DNA of 64,000 bases, from positions 7,430 to 71,429 of the forward strand of contig NZ_JBFLVD010000026.1 of assembly GCF_040750395.1 (NCBI RefSeq). The letters are read 5' to 3'. The notes below the pieces were generated by a model. The model saw only the letters and a list, made by a program, of their open reading frames with translations, searched no databases and was not told where the DNA came from. This document shows, one piece after another, positions 26,629-34,949 of the stretch. How positions within the stretch are numbered: the first letter of the stretch is position 1; each line of letters starts with the position of its first letter. This DNA comes from Scandinavium sp002470465. GTDB taxonomy: Bacteria; Pseudomonadota; Gammaproteobacteria; Enterobacterales; Enterobacteriaceae. A program made the position numbers and the translations under genes.

Positions 26629-27609
26629 ATGGATATGCAGGAAATTGTGGCCCTTAGTGTAAAGCATAACGTCTCGGATCTACACCTGTGCAACGACGGC
26701 ACGGTGCGCTGGCGACGACGAGGCAGCCTTGAGCCTGCCCCGTTTACAGGGCCGGTGCCGCAAACGCTGTTGCACCAGTGGCTCAGCCAGGCTGCACAGC
26801 GGCAGTGGCAAACGGAAAACCAGTGTGACTTTGCTGTGCAGATGGAGGATGGCGCTCGCCTGCGTGCCAGCGTGTTTCACCATGCGGAAGGCATTACGCT
26901 TGTGCTGCGCCTGCTGCCGGAACGCAGCCCGCAGCTGTCAGAACTCGGCGTGCCACCCGCCATCAGTGAATTGCTGAATGAGGAGAGCGGGCTCATTCTG
27001 GTGACCGGGGCCACCGGCAGCGGTAAGTCGACGACGCTTGCCGCAATGGTGAATCACCTTAATCACCAGCGTGATGGGCATATCCTGACGCTGGAAGATC
27101 CGGTTGAATTTGTTCATCACAGCGAGCGTTGCCTGATTCATCAGCGCGAAGTCGGCGTTCACTGTGCGTCATTCCCGGCAGCCCTTCGGGTCGCGTTACG
27201 TCAGGATCCTGACGTTATTCTGCTCGGTGAGCTGCGCGACACCGAAACCATCCGCCTGGCGCTAACGGCGGCGGAAACCGGCCATCTGGTATTGTCGACG
27301 CTCCATACGCGAGGCGCAGCTCAGGCCATTGAAAGGCTGGTGGACGTCTTCCCTGCCGGAGAAAAGGAGCAGGTTCGCAGTCAGCTTGCCGGAAGCCTTA
27401 ATGCCGTGCTGGCGCAGAAGCTGTTGCCCGATAAACAAGGCGGTCGGGTGGCGCTGTATGAACTGCTGGTCAACACACCGGCGGTGGGAAGCCTCATTCG
27501 TGAAGGAAAAACGCATCAGCTGCCAGGCGTGATGCAAACCGGGCAGCAGGTGGGTATGTTAACGTTCACTCAAAGCTATCAGCAGCGTCAGGCGGCTGGA
27601 CGGCTTTAG
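26629..27609 (+). CDS. yggR: PilT-like ATPase
   Basis: A 326-aa GspE/PilT-type hexameric secretion or retraction ATPase. It has an N-terminal PAS-like domain, Walker A GATGSGKSTT, Asp box LTLEDPVEF, Walker B LGELRD and His box TGHLVLSTLHT. Its length equals E. coli YggR. No type IV pilus genes are adjacent, so its role is unclear. The ATG at 26629 follows CAGGA; the open frame begins 11 codons earlier but overlaps the yggS start. Confidence 0.92.
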   Translation: MDMQEIVALSVKHNVSDLHLCNDGTVRWRRRGSLEPAPFTGPVPQTLLHQWLSQAAQRQWQTENQCDFAVQMEDGARLRASVFHHAEGITLVLRLLPERSPQLSELGVPPAISELLNEESGLILVTGATGSGKSTTLAAMVNHLNHQRDGHILTLEDPVEFVHHSERCLIHQREVGVHCASFPAALRVALRQDPDVILLGELRDTETIRLALTAAETGHLVLSTLHTRGAAQAIERLVDVFPAGEKEQVRSQLAGSLNAVLAQKLLPDKQGGRVALYELLVNTPAVGSLIREGKTHQLPGVMQTGQQVGMLTFTQSYQQRQAAGRL

Positions 27610-28182
27610 CGCATTTTTCCCTGAAATGGCGCGGAAAGAAAGTTCGGGGTTTCATCTATTATCCGCGTTTCTGACTTTACTTCGTAAATAAGTTGCTAAC
27701 GAACGGGCTCAAATTTGTGAGCCCGGTCTCGCTATTGGCAAAAAACAGCTGAATATTTGCGGAATAATTCATCTTTACTGAGAATGTTTGGGAAAATTAA
27801 ACAGAGGTGTTAGCGGAATTAATACTTAACTATCATTAATGTTATATTGATGTTGATATTAAGTCGGGCTAATGCAATTATCTTTTTACACTCTCATGAT
27901 ACTGTATTACGCCTGGTGCGGTAAAAACGACCTTTTTGGAAGATATGTAAAGCAAGTCCGCGTCCTGCATGACATTGTATTGTTATGGCATGGAAAAAAA
28001 GGTGATAATCTTTTGACACTTATCAGGCATTCGTTCTATTCTGTTAATGAGAAATAGGATTTTTCTCATGAAACAGTGTTTCGGTTAGTAAGTTAAAATT
28101 TTATATATTGATCACGTTGCTTGTGTCTTTTTGACCCATTTAATCACCATGATGGTGAGTCTCAACTATGGAGAGTTTTTAA
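27610..28182 (+). promoter_or_regulatory. Long AT-rich region upstream of the CsgD-like gene
   Basis: A 573-base gap with no supported gene and much lower GC than its surroundings. It contains an inverted repeat GGGCTCA/TGAGCCC at 27705-27724. A promoter-like pair, TTGACA at 28013 and TATTCT at 28037, has an 18-base spacer. This would give a leader of about 130 bases before the regulator gene. The AT richness is what one expects of an H-NS-bound regulatory region; that is inference. Confidence 0.45.
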
Positions 28183-28836
28183 ATGCTTGATGTATCAGAG
28201 AGTGTAGGCAAATCTCAACAGCTCCTTCTTATCACTCATCCATCCATTCAGGCGAATGCTTTTGCGAGCTATCTGTCCGATCTGCTTTCCGTTTTTGTCG
28301 TTGTGCACAATATTAATAAGCCTCTGGTACAGCGTTTACCGCGCGGTACTGTCGTGCTGTTTGATATTGCGGTCTCCAATAAAAAATTGAACGGGATCTG
28401 GCGGGATATTATTCAAACGCAGGTCAAGAGCCCACGTTTGCTTATTATTAATAGCGCACAAAAGTATGAGCTGTACGAAATGGCAAAATGGCCAGCGTTG
28501 TATGGGGTATTTCGCCATGACGATGATGAATCGCGCTTAATTGAGGGCGTCAAAGCTGTGCTTCACGGCGAGCAGACGGCTGAATTGAGCGTGATGCACC
28601 CTGCAATGTATGCTACGGTTCACACATCCAGCGATTCAGATAATGTTCCCCTAACGGAACGTGAGTGTGAAATTCTTAATGAGTTGCGTCACGGTGCAAC
28701 CAATATGGATATCGCGCGCGCGTTGTTTATTAGTGAGAATACGGTAAGAACCCACCTGTACAATGTTTTCCGCAAATTAAGCGTCAAAAACAGAACTCAG
28801 GCAGTAAGCTGGGCGAACGAGAATCTGCGTCACTGA
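28183..28836 (+). CDS. CsgD-like LuxR/FixJ-family transcription regulator
   Basis: A 217-aa protein resembling CsgD throughout: the N-terminal receiver-like half has QLLLITHPSIQA and LYGVF, and the C-terminal half is a LuxR-type helix-turn-helix (about residues 157-215). LFISENTVRTHLYNVFRKL and VKNRTQAVSWANENL are nearly those of CsgD. As in CsgD, the receiver half lacks a convincing phosphorylation pocket. No curli genes are nearby and E. coli has no gene here, so it is a paralogue or relative rather than the csgD of the curli locus. GAGAG precedes the ATG. The target genes are unknown. Confidence 0.85.
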   Translation: MLDVSESVGKSQQLLLITHPSIQANAFASYLSDLLSVFVVVHNINKPLVQRLPRGTVVLFDIAVSNKKLNGIWRDIIQTQVKSPRLLIINSAQKYELYEMAKWPALYGVFRHDDDESRLIEGVKAVLHGEQTAELSVMHPAMYATVHTSSDSDNVPLTERECEILNELRHGATNMDIARALFISENTVRTHLYNVFRKLSVKNRTQAVSWANENLRH

Positions 28837-28848
28837 GGTTGCCTGAAG

Positions 28849-28872
28849 TCCCTCTCCTGCAAGAGAGAGGGA
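28849..28872. terminator. Bidirectional terminator-like hairpin
   Basis: TCCCTCTC and GAGAGGGA form an eight-pair stem between the converging CsgD-like gene and ruvX. It resembles the palindromes of the array at 22699-22910. T runs on either side are weak. Confidence 0.5.
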
Positions 28873-28876
28873 TTGT

Positions 28877-29293
28877 TCAAAATCCCTGCTCGAAAAAGCT
28901 CTCCAGAATCACGACCGCTGAGGCGGAGTCCACTTTTCCTTTGTTCAGCGCCCGATAGCCGCCGTGCTCAAACAAACCTGCCCGGGCTTCTACCGTGCTC
29001 AGTCGCTCGTCGTGAAGGATGATTTTCACGCCAAACCGACCATGAATTTTATTGGCGAAATTACGTGCGCGCGAGGTCAGTGGCTGCTCGGTGCCGTCCA
29101 TATTCAGCGGTAAACCGACCACCACCGCTTCAGGTTGCCACTCTTTGAGTAATTTCTCTATGGCGCTCCAGTCTGGCGTGCCATCCTGTGCCTTCAACGC
29201 GCCCAACGGACGCGCCGTACCGGTAACGCGCTGCCCGACGGCAACGCCAATGCTGCGCGTACCAAAGTCAAAACCGATCAGCGTACCGCTCAT
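28877..29293 (-). CDS. ruvX: Holliday junction resolvase-like RNase (RuvX/YqgF)
   Basis: A 138-aa RNase H-fold protein, known as YqgF, required for 16S rRNA 5'-end processing in E. coli. The first catalytic Asp is in GFDFGTRSIGVAVG, then VVGLPLNMDG with Glu-like positions and the C-terminal Asp in KVDSASAV. Length equals E. coli. Its ATG shares one base with the yqgE stop (TAATG), so the two are coupled. Confidence 0.95.
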   Translation of the reverse strand: MSGTLIGFDFGTRSIGVAVGQRVTGTARPLGALKAQDGTPDWSAIEKLLKEWQPEAVVVGLPLNMDGTEQPLTSRARNFANKIHGRFGVKIILHDERLSTVEARAGLFEHGGYRALNKGKVDSASAVVILESFFEQGF

Positions 29294-29856
29294 TATGCAT
29301 GCCCCGCAACGCCAGGCATGGTCTGGATATCAATACCAATCAGGCGGGCAGCATCGCGCCAGCGGTCGGCAATCGGTGTTTTGAACAAAATATTGAGGTC
29401 GGCCGGGGCGGTCAGCCAGGCGTTATCGAGAATTTCCTGTTCAAGCTGGCCCTTCTCCCAGGAGGAGTAGCCCAGAGCCACCAGCACGTCTGCCGGCTGT
29501 TCAGCGGTGCCGAGCGTTTCAAGCACGTCGCGGGAGGTGGTGATCACGGTATTGTCAGAAATTCGGATGCTTGATGAAAATGCCGAAGGCGGCGTGTGCA
29601 GGATGAAGCCACGATCTTCTGCCAGCGGGCCGCCCATCATCACGGGCTTGTTGAGTCGAATGTCCGGATCGCGCGCTTCCGGGGCGATTTTCAGCTTTTC
29701 CAGAATCCCTTCAACCTTCAGATTTTCCATCGGTTTGTTGATGATGATCCCCATTGCGCCGTCGTCATTGTATTCACAAATATAGACAACGGAGCGGCGA
29801 AACATCGGGTCCTGGAGAGCAGGCATGGCAATAAGAAAGTGGTGCTGTAAATTCAT
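29293..29856 (-). CDS. yqgE: YqgE family protein (DUF179)
   Basis: A 187-aa cytosolic protein of the UPF0301/AlgH family. It starts MNLQHHFLIAMPALQDPMF and contains GAMGIIINKP, GGPLAEDRGFILH and LGYSSWEKGQLEQE. The precise function is unknown; it is invariably beside yqgF in enteric bacteria. It starts 103 bases after gshB and overlaps ruvX by one base. Confidence 0.94.
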   Translation of the reverse strand: MNLQHHFLIAMPALQDPMFRRSVVYICEYNDDGAMGIIINKPMENLKVEGILEKLKIAPEARDPDIRLNKPVMMGGPLAEDRGFILHTPPSAFSSSIRISDNTVITTSRDVLETLGTAEQPADVLVALGYSSWEKGQLEQEILDNAWLTAPADLNILFKTPIADRWRDAARLIGIDIQTMPGVAGHA

Positions 29857-29932
29857 TGTCAGAGGTTCTGTTTCCTGGTTTAAAAAGCAACAAGGGCCAG
29901 TATGCGGGGAAAGCTTGGCGCTGTCGAGAGAA

Positions 29933-29950
29933 GGCGGGATCCCTCCCGCC
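29933..29950 (-). terminator. Hairpin after gshB
   Basis: GGCGGGA and TCCCGCC (minus strand) flank a four-base loop, 9 bases after the gshB stop and followed by TTCTCTC. It is a probable weak terminator or processing hairpin before yqgE. Confidence 0.45.
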
Positions 29951-29959
29951 CGGTGGCGA

Positions 29960-30907
29960 TTACTTACCGAGACGCTTTTCGATAGCGTCCATCAGCATGC
30001 CGGTGATGGAGACAGGGAATTCGGCTTCGATTTCGCGAATGCAGGTAGGGCTGGTGACGTTAATCTCGGTCAGGCGATTGCCGATGATATCAAGGCCAAC
30101 AAAAATCAGGCCCTTCACCTTAAGCGTTGGCCCGACACGACGGGCAATTTCCCAGTCGCTTTCGGTCAGCGGACGAGGTTCACCGCGGCCACCGGCGGAC
30201 AGGTTACCGCGAGTTTCTCCGCCCTGCGGAATACGCGCCAGGCAATAAGGAACCGGTTCACCGTCCACCACCAGTACGCGCTTATCACCGTCCTTGATGG
30301 CGGGCAGATAGTTCTGCGCCATGCAGTAGCGGGTGCCGAGCTCGGTCAGGGTTTCAGCGATAACGCCAATGTTGGGGTCATCCTGCTTTACGCGGAAGAT
30401 AGAGGCGCCGCCCATGCCGTCCAGCGGTTTCATAATGATGTCACCGTGCTGCTGCCAGAAGGCTTTCAACTGGGCTTTGCTGCGGGTGACCAGCGTTTCC
30501 GGCGTCAGATCAGCAAACCAGGCGGTAAACAGCTTTTCGTTACAGTCGCGCAGGCTCTGGGGCTTGTTGACGATAAGCGTGCCTTTCTCTTCTGCGCGCT
30601 CAAGGATATAGGTCGCATAGATGAATTCGGTGTCGAACGGCGGATCTTTGCGCATCAGGATGACGTCGAGGTCGGCAAGCGCAATATCCTGCTCGCCGTT
30701 GAAGCTGTACCAGCCGTCGTAGTTCTGCTCGACGCTCAGCAGGCGCGTCTGCGCCCGCGCTTCGCCGTTGATCAGATAGAGATCGTTCATCTCCATATAA
30801 TGAATCTCGTAACCACGACGCTGCGCTTCCAGCAGCATAGCGAAGCTGGAATCTTTCTTGATATTGATCTTCGCAATGGGGTCCATCACGATGCCGAGCT
30901 TGATCAT
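29960..30907 (-). CDS. gshB: Glutathione synthetase
   Basis: ATP-grasp ligase joining gamma-glutamylcysteine and glycine to give glutathione. It is 315 aa, near the E. coli length (316). It starts MIKLGIVMDPIAKINIKKDS. The ATP-grasp core shows KPLDGMGGASIFRV, the glycine-rich lid region RIPQGGETRGNLSAGGRGEPRPL and the metal-binding INVTSPT near the C-terminus. It follows rsmE by 24 bases. Confidence 0.96.
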   Translation of the reverse strand: MIKLGIVMDPIAKINIKKDSSFAMLLEAQRRGYEIHYMEMNDLYLINGEARAQTRLLSVEQNYDGWYSFNGEQDIALADLDVILMRKDPPFDTEFIYATYILERAEEKGTLIVNKPQSLRDCNEKLFTAWFADLTPETLVTRSKAQLKAFWQQHGDIIMKPLDGMGGASIFRVKQDDPNIGVIAETLTELGTRYCMAQNYLPAIKDGDKRVLVVDGEPVPYCLARIPQGGETRGNLSAGGRGEPRPLTESDWEIARRVGPTLKVKGLIFVGLDIIGNRLTEINVTSPTCIREIEAEFPVSITGMLMDAIEKRLGK

Positions 30908-30931
30908 TACTCTTCTCCTGTAACGCGAAGT

Positions 30932-31663
30932 TTAGCCCAGGTCACCAAAACGCACCTGAAGCGCGGTGATGGCGGTGAGCGCAGTAGTCTCAGTACGCAG
31001 AACGCGGGGTCCTAAAAGAATATCCGTGAACGCATAGCGGGCGGTCATGGCAATTTCATCCGCCGATAACCCGCCTTCCGGGCCAATGAGCAAACGTACA
31101 CGCTCAACGGGCTGCGGCAGCGTATTAATGCTGGCGCTGGCACGTGGGTGAAGATTGAGCTTTAGTCCCCTCTCTTCCTCGGCGCACCAGGCTTCCAGAT
31201 CCATCGCCGGGCGGATCTCCGGGATCACATTTCGCCCGGATTGTTCACAGGCGGCAATGGCGATTTTTTGCCACTGCGCGAGCTTCTTGTTCAGACGTTC
31301 AGCATCCAGTTTAACGCCGCAGCGCTCGGAAAAGAGTGGCGTAATGAGGCTTACACCGAGCTCAATTGACTTCTGGATGGTGAATTCCATCTTTTCACCC
31401 CTGGACATGACCTGCCCGAGATGAATGTGCAGCGGAGATTCACGATCGTCGGTCTCGCCGCTCAGCACGCTGACCCGCACGCTCTTTTTGTCGGCCTGTA
31501 AAATTTCAGCCTCAAAAACCTGGTTGCTGCCGTCAAACAGCTGAATAGCCTGGCCCGCGCTCATGCGCAGCACGCGGCCTACGTGGTTAGCGGCCTCTTC
31601 GCTCAGGGTTATCTGACTGCCAGCGATAATGGGTTCAGGGTGCCAGATGCGGGGAATGCGCAT
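30932..31663 (-). CDS. rsmE: 16S rRNA m3U1498 methyltransferase
   Basis: A SPOUT-family SAM-dependent enzyme that methylates U1498 of 16S rRNA. It is 243 aa, the E. coli length. It has an N-terminal PUA-like part and a C-terminal knotted domain with LLIGPEGGLSADEI and LGPRVLRTETTAL, the SAM-binding loop. It is 20 bases after endA and 24 before gshB. Confidence 0.96.
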   Translation of the reverse strand: MRIPRIWHPEPIIAGSQITLSEEAANHVGRVLRMSAGQAIQLFDGSNQVFEAEILQADKKSVRVSVLSGETDDRESPLHIHLGQVMSRGEKMEFTIQKSIELGVSLITPLFSERCGVKLDAERLNKKLAQWQKIAIAACEQSGRNVIPEIRPAMDLEAWCAEEERGLKLNLHPRASASINTLPQPVERVRLLIGPEGGLSADEIAMTARYAFTDILLGPRVLRTETTALTAITALQVRFGDLG

Positions 31664-31683
31664 AGTCTCAGGGTTTCCGGATA

Positions 31684-32418
31684 TCAGTTAACAATTGACG
31701 CTAGTGTAGGGTAGCTCTTTTGCGCCTGGCAAGCCTGCTGGACGTAAGGGTTATGATTACCCTGGATTCTGGCGATGCGCTCATCGCGCGTGCACTCCCA
31801 CGCCGTGACCGGATACTGCTTGTTCCACACGGTGAAAAGCTGAGTCTGCTGGCGGGAAAGCGGAAGCTTGTACTGGTCGCGCATATAGAACCAGGTACGG
31901 GCAATACTGCCACGGGCGCGTGGCGGTGGTTCTGCGAGCTTGTTCTTAAAATCAATCTTCATGGTGCACTGACCGTACTGGCCCTCACCGCCGTTCCACT
32001 GGCTGTACATGAAGTTGTTGCGGTCGCCGTTTACTTCACCGACGGCGGGCTGCAGGTTGTGCATATCGCTTTCGATTTTGCGATAGACAGGATCTTTGGC
32101 GCAGTTTTTACGTCCGCCGTCCTGCCAGCACTGCAATAAGTGACCAAACTGCCAGGCGGGCATCACGTGCTCCCATTCGACGCGGCTGGCGCGGGTTTCA
32201 TTTTTACGCACTTTATAGCCGCACGATTCCAGATCGATAACGCCTTTCTTGCCGTGCCAGCTGATTTTGCAGCCGCAATAGAAATCGCCGGGCACGTCAG
32301 AATTGACCTTTACGCCAGCGGTTTTTGCCTGGGAAAAACTGTTGATACCTTCGGCCATGGCCTGGCCTGAAAAAGCAGCGGCCAAAAATGCCAGCGCCAG
32401 AACTGATTTACGGGACAT
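31684..32418 (-). CDS. endA: Periplasmic endonuclease I
   Basis: Secreted non-specific double-strand DNase. From ATG 32418 it has a signal peptide (MSRKSVLALAFLAAAFSGQAMA). A beta-beta-alpha-metal core follows, with catalytic His in RVEWEHVMPAWQFG and the Asn-containing GDRNNFMYSQWNGGEGQYG. It is 244 aa, a little longer than E. coli EndA because of its C-terminal tail. Several Cys residues suggest disulfides. Nineteen additional upstream codons in frame are not conserved. Confidence 0.95.
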   Translation of the reverse strand: MSRKSVLALAFLAAAFSGQAMAEGINSFSQAKTAGVKVNSDVPGDFYCGCKISWHGKKGVIDLESCGYKVRKNETRASRVEWEHVMPAWQFGHLLQCWQDGGRKNCAKDPVYRKIESDMHNLQPAVGEVNGDRNNFMYSQWNGGEGQYGQCTMKIDFKNKLAEPPPRARGSIARTWFYMRDQYKLPLSRQQTQLFTVWNKQYPVTAWECTRDERIARIQGNHNPYVQQACQAQKSYPTLASIVN

Positions 32419-32512
32419 CACGAACTCCGTCTCAAAACGAGCCCGCAACGTAGCGAATGCTATTGTCAGATGCAATCAGTCAGATCAGAAAACTTCCTGT
32501 TATTTCCGAAGG

Positions 32513-33013
32513 TTACTTTTCCGCCACCAGCGGATCGCCGCAGTGTACGCAACGATAAACGGCCTCACCGCGCAGGACGCGATTATGGCGCCGTACGGTG
32601 AGCTGGTGCTGCTGGCAGCCGCAGCGGTAGGGGAAGGTATTTTTGCGAACGGACGCCAGCTCAAACTGATGTGTCCGGCGGGCGGGAACGCCGAGTACGC
32701 TCTCCATCATCCACTTCCATTCTTTGCCGTGGGGTGCTACGCGGCCAAAGCGCTTCCAGACCAGCAGATGCGCCAGTTCGTGCGGCACCACTTCGTCGAT
32801 AAACGCCTGCTGGTTTTCCATCAGCAGTACGGGGTTGAGGCGAATTTCGTAGTTTTCCAGCCAGGCCGTGCCCGCTGAGGTACCGCGCTGTTGCCAGGTC
32901 AGTTTGGGTTCCGGGTAGTCGCGGCCAAGCTTCAGGTTAGCCTGAGCGAGTTTTTCCCGCAGGCTGCGCATAACGGCTTGCTGAATGGCGATGGGAAGGC
33001 GAGGGGTTTTCAT
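32513..33013 (-). CDS. sprT: SprT family zinc protein
   Basis: A 166-aa SprT-like metalloprotein with zinc motif HELAH (VVPHELAHLLVW) and a downstream His-x-x-Glu-type segment (PHGKEWKWMMES). The C-terminal zinc ribbon is made of YRCGCQQH and YRCVHCGDP. The E. coli name comes from a bolA-related regulatory phenotype; the enzyme activity is unproven. It lies between galP and endA, with a REP element on the galP side. Confidence 0.93.
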   Translation of the reverse strand: MKTPRLPIAIQQAVMRSLREKLAQANLKLGRDYPEPKLTWQQRGTSAGTAWLENYEIRLNPVLLMENQQAFIDEVVPHELAHLLVWKRFGRVAPHGKEWKWMMESVLGVPARRTHQFELASVRKNTFPYRCGCQQHQLTVRRHNRVLRGEAVYRCVHCGDPLVAEK

Positions 33014-33060
33014 GGAGCCTGAGAATAAAACGATGGACGGGGGAGTGCAAGAGGCGGTAT

Positions 33061-33140
33061 CGCCCGGCGGTGCTGCGCTTGCCGGGCCTACAAATGTGGG
33101 TCTGTAGGCCGGGTTAGCGCAGCGCCACCCGGCACCTACA
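33061..33140. repeat. REP/BIME-type palindromic element
   Basis: Two inverted REP units, GCCCGGCGGTGCTGCGCTTG followed by CCGGGCCTAC, and TGTAGGCCGGGTTAGCGCAG followed by CGCCACCCGG. They lie between galP and sprT, on the 3' side of galP. Confidence 0.8.
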
Positions 33141-33151
33141 GCAACTGAAAC

Positions 33152-34546
33152 TTAATTATGCGCGCCAATCTCGCGCAGTGGACGGCCTTTCATCAGGTTA
33201 CGTTCGATATGTTCCAGCGACACGTGTTTGGTTTCCGGTACCAGCCACAGCGTCAGCACGATGAAGAACAGGTTCAGGCCGCCGTAAACCCAGAAGGTAT
33301 TGGCGTTGCCGAGCGAGTTCAGCATGGTCAGGAAGGTCGCACCGACGATCATGTTGGCAATCCAGTTGGTGGCGGTCGAACAGGTGATACCGAAATCGCG
33401 TCCTTTCAGCGGCTGGATCTCAGAGCACAGGACCCAAATCAGCGGACCGGCGCTCATCGCGAAGCCCACGATAAACATCAGCAGCATGGCGACGGCGAAG
33501 TACTGCGCGCCAGGCGTGTGGATGCCGTTATGCATCATGGTGCCGAGTACGCCCATGCCGACGGCCATGACCAGGAAGCCGAGCACCAGCGTCGGTTTAC
33601 GTCCCCAGCGGTCCACAAGGCCAATCGCGATAAAGGTTGCCAGCACGTTAGTCAGGCCGACGATCACCGTGCCCCACATTTGTTCAGTGGTGTTGGCGTA
33701 GCCTGCCAGCTCGAAGATTTTCGGCGCGTAGTACATGATGACGTTCATACCGGTGAACTGTTGCATTACCTGTAACAGCACGCCGAGGAACACCGCGCGG
33801 CGGAAGTTGCTGTTCTCTTTAAACAGCGCCCAGCCGGACTGCTTCACCTTCAGGCTTTCACGGATCTCTTCGAGCTCATTTTTTGCTTCGGCGCTGGTGT
33901 CACGCAGGCGTTGCAGTACGCGTTCGGCATCATTAAACCGGCGTTTAGCAGCGTACCAGCGTGGGCTGTCCGGCAGGAAGAAGACGCCAATCAGCAGCAG
34001 AACGGCAGGGATGATAATTACGCCGAGCATCCAGCGCCATGCGCCGCTGTAGCTAAAAGCGGTATCGGAAAGGTAGGCCGCGAGGATCCCGATAGTGATC
34101 ATCAGCTGGTACATCGAAATCATGCTGCCGCGAATTTTCTCTGGCGCGATTTCAGACAGGTACAGCGGCGCGGTGTAGGAGGCAACACCGACCGCCAGGC
34201 CCAGCAGTACGCGGGATACCAGCAGCACTTCTACGTTCGGCGCGGCGGCGGAGCAAAGCGAGCCCGCCACGAACAGGATCGCGCCGATCATCAGGCTTTT
34301 TTTACGGCCAAGACGATAAGAAAGCCAGCCGCTGCCGACGGCACCCACCGCGGCACCGAACATCATCGAGCTGACTACCCATTCCTGGGTGTGTGAGTCA
34401 ATCTGGAATTCATGGGCGATGAAGGGCAGTGCGCCCGCAATCACGCCAATATCAAGGCCGAACAGCAATCCCGCCAGGGCTGCGAGGAAGCAAACAAAGA
34501 ACGTAATCGCCTTGTTGGAATACCCCTGTTTTTTATTGACAGGCAT
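33152..34546 (-). CDS. galP: Galactose:H+ symporter
   Basis: An MFS sugar-porter of the inner membrane that imports galactose and other hexoses with protons. It is 464 aa from ATG 34546 (MPVNKKQGYSN), the E. coli length, with GGAGGG just upstream; the open frame runs 34 codons further without similarity. It has 12 hydrophobic segments, with sugar-porter signatures RLGRKKS, PDSPRWYAAKRR, DRWGRKP and PETKH. A CRP-like site and two GalR/GalS-like operators lie upstream. Confidence 0.96.
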   Translation of the reverse strand: MPVNKKQGYSNKAITFFVCFLAALAGLLFGLDIGVIAGALPFIAHEFQIDSHTQEWVVSSMMFGAAVGAVGSGWLSYRLGRKKSLMIGAILFVAGSLCSAAAPNVEVLLVSRVLLGLAVGVASYTAPLYLSEIAPEKIRGSMISMYQLMITIGILAAYLSDTAFSYSGAWRWMLGVIIIPAVLLLIGVFFLPDSPRWYAAKRRFNDAERVLQRLRDTSAEAKNELEEIRESLKVKQSGWALFKENSNFRRAVFLGVLLQVMQQFTGMNVIMYYAPKIFELAGYANTTEQMWGTVIVGLTNVLATFIAIGLVDRWGRKPTLVLGFLVMAVGMGVLGTMMHNGIHTPGAQYFAVAMLLMFIVGFAMSAGPLIWVLCSEIQPLKGRDFGITCSTATNWIANMIVGATFLTMLNSLGNANTFWVYGGLNLFFIVLTLWLVPETKHVSLEHIERNLMKGRPLREIGAHN

Positions 34547-34611
34547 TATGCCCTCCAAATGGGTTATCAGTTTTATCAATGTAAAGGGTAGGTTAGGAGG
34601 GCGTGAAAAGA

Positions 34612-34627
34612 TGTGAGATAAATCACA
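34612..34627 (-). promoter_or_regulatory. CRP-like site upstream of galP
   Basis: TGTGA-GATAAA-TCACA is a perfect consensus half-site pair with the six-base spacer, 65 bases upstream of the galP ATG and just beside an operator. It fits catabolite control of galP by cAMP-CRP. Confidence 0.75.
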
Positions 34628-34630
34628 ATG

Positions 34631-34646
34631 GTGTAATCGGTTACAC
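34631..34646 (-). promoter_or_regulatory. GalR/GalS-type operator, proximal
   Basis: GTGTAATCGGTTACAC is a 16-base near-perfect palindrome of the gal-operator type (GTGnAAnCGnTTnCAC-like), four bases from the CRP-like site. Confidence 0.75.
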
Positions 34647-34813
34647 AAATGTCAGGTTATGTAATCTTAATAAGATGTTATTTATCAAATAGATATAATT
34701 GAATATGCGCACAGATAAATTGCATTTTTGAGACTTACCCGAAACTTGCTGTAACATCACAACAATTGGGTTCTTGCAAAGTAAAAAGTCTCAAAAATGT
34801 CCTTGCAGCATTA

Positions 34814-34829
34814 GTGTAAGCGCTTTCAT
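34814..34829 (-). promoter_or_regulatory. GalR/GalS-type operator, distal
   Basis: GTGTAAGCGCTTTCAT matches the gal-operator pattern with its central CG. It is 183 bases from the proximal operator, a spacing compatible with looping. The region 34547-34949 otherwise holds no gene. Confidence 0.7.
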
Positions 34830-34904
34830 TGGAAGAATTCAGACAGATTGGCGTGAAGGGGGTTTGCGGGGCGAATGATGGGTTTTTAGCGTAGCAGAAA
34901 AGCA

Positions 34905-34929
34905 AAAGGCCAGCGCGAGGCTGGCCTTT
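34905..34929 (-). terminator. Terminator after metK
   Basis: On the minus strand AAAGGCCAGC, CTCGC and GCTGGCCTTTTGC form a seven-pair GC stem flanked by A and T runs, about 25 bases after the metK stop. Confidence 0.8.
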
Positions 34930-34949
34930 GAAGCAGAAAGCGGCAGGGC

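Noticed and set aside
27872..28057. 61-codon plus-strand open frame before the CsgD-like gene
   Set aside because: AT-rich, no ribosome site, no recognisable features, and it overlaps the predicted promoter.
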